64,000 nt of DNA, from the NCBI RefSeq assembly GCF_946481145.1, contig NZ_CAMLMJ010000014.1, forward strand, positions 1 through 64,000, read 5' to 3'. The notes under the pieces are model-generated. The model had not been told where the DNA came from and ran no database searches. It was given only the letters and a program-made list of their open reading frames with translations. This document shows, one piece after another, positions 60,977-64,000 of the stretch; position 1 is the stretch's first letter; each line of letters begins with the position of its first letter. This DNA is from an uncultured Sediminibacterium sp. (GTDB taxonomy: Bacteria; Bacteroidota; Bacteroidia; Chitinophagales; Chitinophagaceae). The position numbers and the translations under genes were made by a program.

Positions 60977-63900
60977 TTAATTGATGCCGCCGATAAATTC
61001 GATGGCAATGACGGTTTGATTATATTGATTTAAAAGTTTGGTGTATCCCTGTTTTACAACAACGGCATTATTGAGTGATTGTGTCAATTCATAATAACCG
61101 ATTTCGCCGGTAGTAAAAGCCCTTTGTGCCTGTGTAATGATGAGATTGGTCTGTGGCAAAGCGGTATTTCGGTAATAGTTGATTTGAACTTTTTGTTTTT
61201 GCAATTCGCCAAACAGTCTTGCTAATTCACCTTGCAGGGTGAATTGATAATTGGTCAGTTCTGCTTCACGACGCTCCCGGTTTACTTCTGCCGCTTTTAT
61301 TTTTTCTTTTTGTGCCCTGGCAAATATGGGAATGCTGACACCCAAATTAACACCTTGGAAACGACTGCCAACGCCATAATATTTATCAACTCCATTCACA
61401 GTTTGATACCCTACTAAAGATTGATTGAAATAGCCTACCGAGAAATCTGGTTTTAATCTTGATTGCTCAACAGCTTTCTCTTTGTTTGCAATATCAATCT
61501 GCTGTTTAATAAAGGCAAGTGTCGGGTTACCAGCAATAGCAGCGGTATCAAAATTTACCTGTATCTGCTTTTCAACAAGTAAAGTGTCGGCAGTTGACGT
61601 AACAGAAGAATCTGCGGTAAACACTTTCAGGCGGTTTAATTCAATGCGGTAATCCTCTTCTGCACTTCGCAATTGAGCCCTTATCTCATTCACCTTGCTT
61701 TCAGCATTGTAATTTTCTAATGCATTTGTTTCACCCGTTTTATATCGCAATGCAGAAGCTTTCAATATGTTTTCATAAATGGATAGCAGTTCCTTCAACA
61801 ACCTTATTTCCTCCATCCAAAAACTTAACTGGTAGTACGATATTTTTGTATTCGCAGCAAGTTCAGTTTGATAAACCTTCAATTGCAGTTCACTGCTTTT
61901 AATATTTGACTCAGATAGCTTTATGAGACTTTTAAAGTACCCTGGATTCTGTATACCCTGGGTAATGCTGAAATTATTATCATATGCTATACGACTGTTA
62001 TACTGCCCAAATGTGAGTCCTACATTTGTTTTGCCATAATCTTTCACAGTCTTCTTCAACTGCTGCTGGTAACTTATATCCAGCGCTCCCACTTTAACCA
62101 AGGGGTTATTCTTCATAGCTGACGCAACAGCATCATTAAGATTGATAACTATCTTTCGCTGTTGCGCATTTGCAGTAAAGGATGAGGCTAAAAACAGGAT
62201 GAGTAATGAAACCAACCCTTTCGTCACATCAGGCTTCATCGTTTTGGGTTTTATCTTCTTAAACCATGTATATAATACAGGCAAAACAACCAGTGTTAGA
62301 AATGTGGCCGTAATCAACCCACCAATTACAACCGTCGCCAAGGGCTTTTGTACTTCTGCTCCGGAACCTGTTGACAATGCCATTGGCAAAAAGCCCAAAG
62401 AAGCAACCGTTGCAGTCATTAATACAGGTCGCAACCTTACAGAAGTTCCTTTTAAGATGATTGCATTTATATCTGTCATACCTTCCTTTTTTAATCGATT
62501 AAATTCGCTGATCAATACAATACCATTTAATACTGCCACACCAAACAAGGCTATAAAACCAACGCCAGCCGAAATACTAAATGGCATTCCCCTTAACCAT
62601 AAGGCAAATACACCACCGATAGCACTCATCGGTATAGCTGTAAATATGAGCAGGGAATATTTAATTGACCCAAAGGTGAAATAGAGCAATAAGAGTATCA
62701 GCGCTAATGCTACTGGTACAGCCACTGATAATCGCTTATTGGCCTCTTCAAGATTTTTAAACTGCCCGCCATAAGTAATAAAATATCCAGGAGGCATTTT
62801 TACCTGTTTCTCAATTTTTTCCTGGATTTCTTTTACAACTGATGAAATGTCCCGGCCTCTTGTATTAAAGCCAACAATGATTCTTCGCTTGGCATCTTCA
62901 CGTTGAATCTGGTTAGGACCTAACTGCATATTGACATCGGCTACCTGCTCCAATGGAACTTGGTTGCCATCAGGTGCAGCAATAAATAATCCTTTAACAT
63001 CATCAATACTCTGGCGGCCTGTTTTTTCTAGCCTTACCACCATATCAAAACGTTTCTCGCCTTCATAAACAATACCTGCGGCTTCACCTGCAAAAGCAGC
63101 GCTGATGGTACGGTTTATATCTTCTACATTTAAACCAAATTGCGCAATCTTATCACGGTTTAGTTTAACCATAATTTGCGGCAGACCAGTCACCTGTTCT
63201 ACATATAAATCTTCTGCACCTTTTACTGTGGGTACAATCACACCGATTTTTTTTGCCAGATCTGCCAGTACATCAAGGTCTTCCCCAAATATCTTAATCC
63301 CCACATCCTGTCGAACACCTGAAATCAATTCATTAAACCGAAGTTGTATAGGCTGCGACAACCCATAGGAAACACCGGGAATTTTCTCCAACTCCTTTTG
63401 CATCAGTTCTGCCAGTTCTTCCCGGTTATGTGCACTCGTCCATTCCTTTTTATTTTTTAAAAGAATAGTAATGTCACATGCTTCTATAGGCATAGGATCG
63501 GTTGGTATCTCAGAGGCACCAATCTTGCCGATCACTTCTTTTACTTCAGGGAATTTTTTCATTAGTAAATCGGAGGCCTGTGTTATTTTTTCGATTGTTT
63601 GGCTTAACGAACTACCTGTTAACAGTCTTGTTTCGACGGCAAAATCTCCTTCTTCCAACGTGGGAATAAATTCACCACCTAATGTTTTAAAAATGACAAG
63701 GCTGATGACAAATACTCCCACAGCAATGCTCACCACTAATAATTTCATCTTTAATGCCCCACGTATTAATGGCGTATAAAGCCGTTGGAAAAACTTCATC
63801 ATTTTATCTGACAGGTTTTCTTTGTGGCTAATTTTCTTACTTAATACAAGGGCACTCATCATGGGCACATAAGTAAGTGAAAGCAGGAATGCACCCAGTA

Positions 63901-64000
63901 TTGCGAACGAAACTGTTTGTGCCATTGGGCCGAACATTTTTCCTTCGATGCCAACCAACGCAAGAATAGGTAGGTACACAATCAGGATAATGATTTGCCC
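60977..64000 (-). CDS. CusA/CzcA RND pump fused to a CusC/TolC-type channel (partial)
   Basis: The frame stays open to the right edge, so the N-terminus is cut; the reverse-strand continuation GQIIILIVYLPIL before the first in-frame start fits mid-RND. At least 1008 residues are present: RND C-terminal part (FGPMAQTVSFAILGAFLLSLTYVPMMSALVL, AFAGEAAGIVYEGEKRFDMVVRL, LRPVLMTATVASLGFLPMALSTGSGAEVQKPLATVVIGGL), then after VVLPVLYTWFKKI a second signal-like segment (GLVSLLILFLASSFTANAQ) and an outer-membrane factor domain (IVINLNDAVASAMKNNPLVKVG, GEIGYYELTQSLNNA). Such fusions are known in Bacteroidota; the internal signal suggests later cleavage. It exports Cu, Zn or Co/Ni. Confidence 0.93.
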   Translation of the reverse strand, partial: GQIIILIVYLPILALVGIEGKMFGPMAQTVSFAILGAFLLSLTYVPMMSALVLSKKISHKENLSDKMMKFFQRLYTPLIRGALKMKLLVVSIAVGVFVISLVIFKTLGGEFIPTLEEGDFAVETRLLTGSSLSQTIEKITQASDLLMKKFPEVKEVIGKIGASEIPTDPMPIEACDITILLKNKKEWTSAHNREELAELMQKELEKIPGVSYGLSQPIQLRFNELISGVRQDVGIKIFGEDLDVLADLAKKIGVIVPTVKGAEDLYVEQVTGLPQIMVKLNRDKIAQFGLNVEDINRTISAAFAGEAAGIVYEGEKRFDMVVRLEKTGRQSIDDVKGLFIAAPDGNQVPLEQVADVNMQLGPNQIQREDAKRRIIVGFNTRGRDISSVVKEIQEKIEKQVKMPPGYFITYGGQFKNLEEANKRLSVAVPVALALILLLLYFTFGSIKYSLLIFTAIPMSAIGGVFALWLRGMPFSISAGVGFIALFGVAVLNGIVLISEFNRLKKEGMTDINAIILKGTSVRLRPVLMTATVASLGFLPMALSTGSGAEVQKPLATVVIGGLITATFLTLVVLPVLYTWFKKIKPKTMKPDVTKGLVSLLILFLASSFTANAQQRKIVINLNDAVASAMKNNPLVKVGALDISYQQQLKKTVKDYGKTNVGLTFGQYNSRIAYDNNFSITQGIQNPGYFKSLIKLSESNIKSSELQLKVYQTELAANTKISYYQLSFWMEEIRLLKELLSIYENILKASALRYKTGETNALENYNAESKVNEIRAQLRSAEEDYRIELNRLKVFTADSSVTSTADTLLVEKQIQVNFDTAAIAGNPTLAFIKQQIDIANKEKAVEQSRLKPDFSVGYFNQSLVGYQTVNGVDKYYGVGSRFQGVNLGVSIPIFARAQKEKIKAAEVNRERREAELTNYQFTLQGELARLFGELQKQKVQINYYRNTALPQTNLIITQAQRAFTTGEIGYYELTQSLNNAVVVKQGYTKLLNQYNQTVIAIEFIGGIN

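Overview
The window is from a member of the Bacteroidota, most likely a Chitinophagales/Chitinophagaceae-type bacterium. The evidence is a SusC/SusD pair under an ECF sigma/FecR switch, type IX secretion (T9SS) sorting signals, a Bacteroidetes-type TraE-TraN conjugation operon, AT-rich start regions that mostly lack Shine-Dalgarno sequences, and a fused CusA-CusC efflux pump. No species is claimed.

Layout. (1) 1-15.4 kb is ordinary chromosome. It opens with a tandem tRNA-like repeat and continues with an M28 peptidase, a Dabb protein, an OmpR/HAMP two-component pair, a GT81-like/HAD fusion, a tandem universal stress protein, a TPR protein, rlmH, rhomboid, tilS, glnS and a histidine ammonia-lyase family gene. 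(2) tRNA-Arg(TCT) at 15.38 kb abuts a large serine recombinase, which marks the left end of an integrated element. (3) 16.9-28.2 kb is a contiguous minus-strand type IV secretion operon (TraE, TraF, TraG, TraI, TraJ, TraK, TraM, TraN) plus accessory genes. No relaxase or coupling protein is recognisable in the window. (4) 28.1-35.0 kb lies immediately upstream of traE on the same strand. It holds a small membrane protein, a PorV-like outer-membrane protein, a lipoprotein, a 1528-residue repeat adhesin with a T9SS sorting domain, and a small outer-membrane barrel. (5) 35.1-38.0 kb holds an AbiEi-like (DUF6088) antitoxin, a toxin/antitoxin/SecB-like chaperone (TAC) module and an orphan HipB-like regulator. 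(6) 38.1-41.9 kb holds a Crp-type regulator, a NarL/HisKA_3 two-component operon with an accessory membrane protein, and small genes.

(7) 42.3-50.6 kb is an ECF sigma-FecR-SusC-SusD-TlpA nutrient uptake island with a probable structured small RNA beside it. (8) 50.6-54.2 kb has a DsbD-N-like protein and a porin-Rieske-di-haem oxidoreductase operon, divergent from a DtxR/MntR regulator across a palindromic operator. (9) 55.1-64 kb is a metal resistance cluster: GDCCVxC protein, MerTP fusion, ArsR, P-type ATPase, a NicO-like membrane protein, MgtC, CusB and a CusA-CusC fusion that runs off the right edge.

Working together: the element probably integrated at the 3' end of tRNA-Arg. It combines DNA-transfer machinery with a surface adhesin exported by T9SS, a possible mating-contact device, and with an addiction module. 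Its right end was not found.
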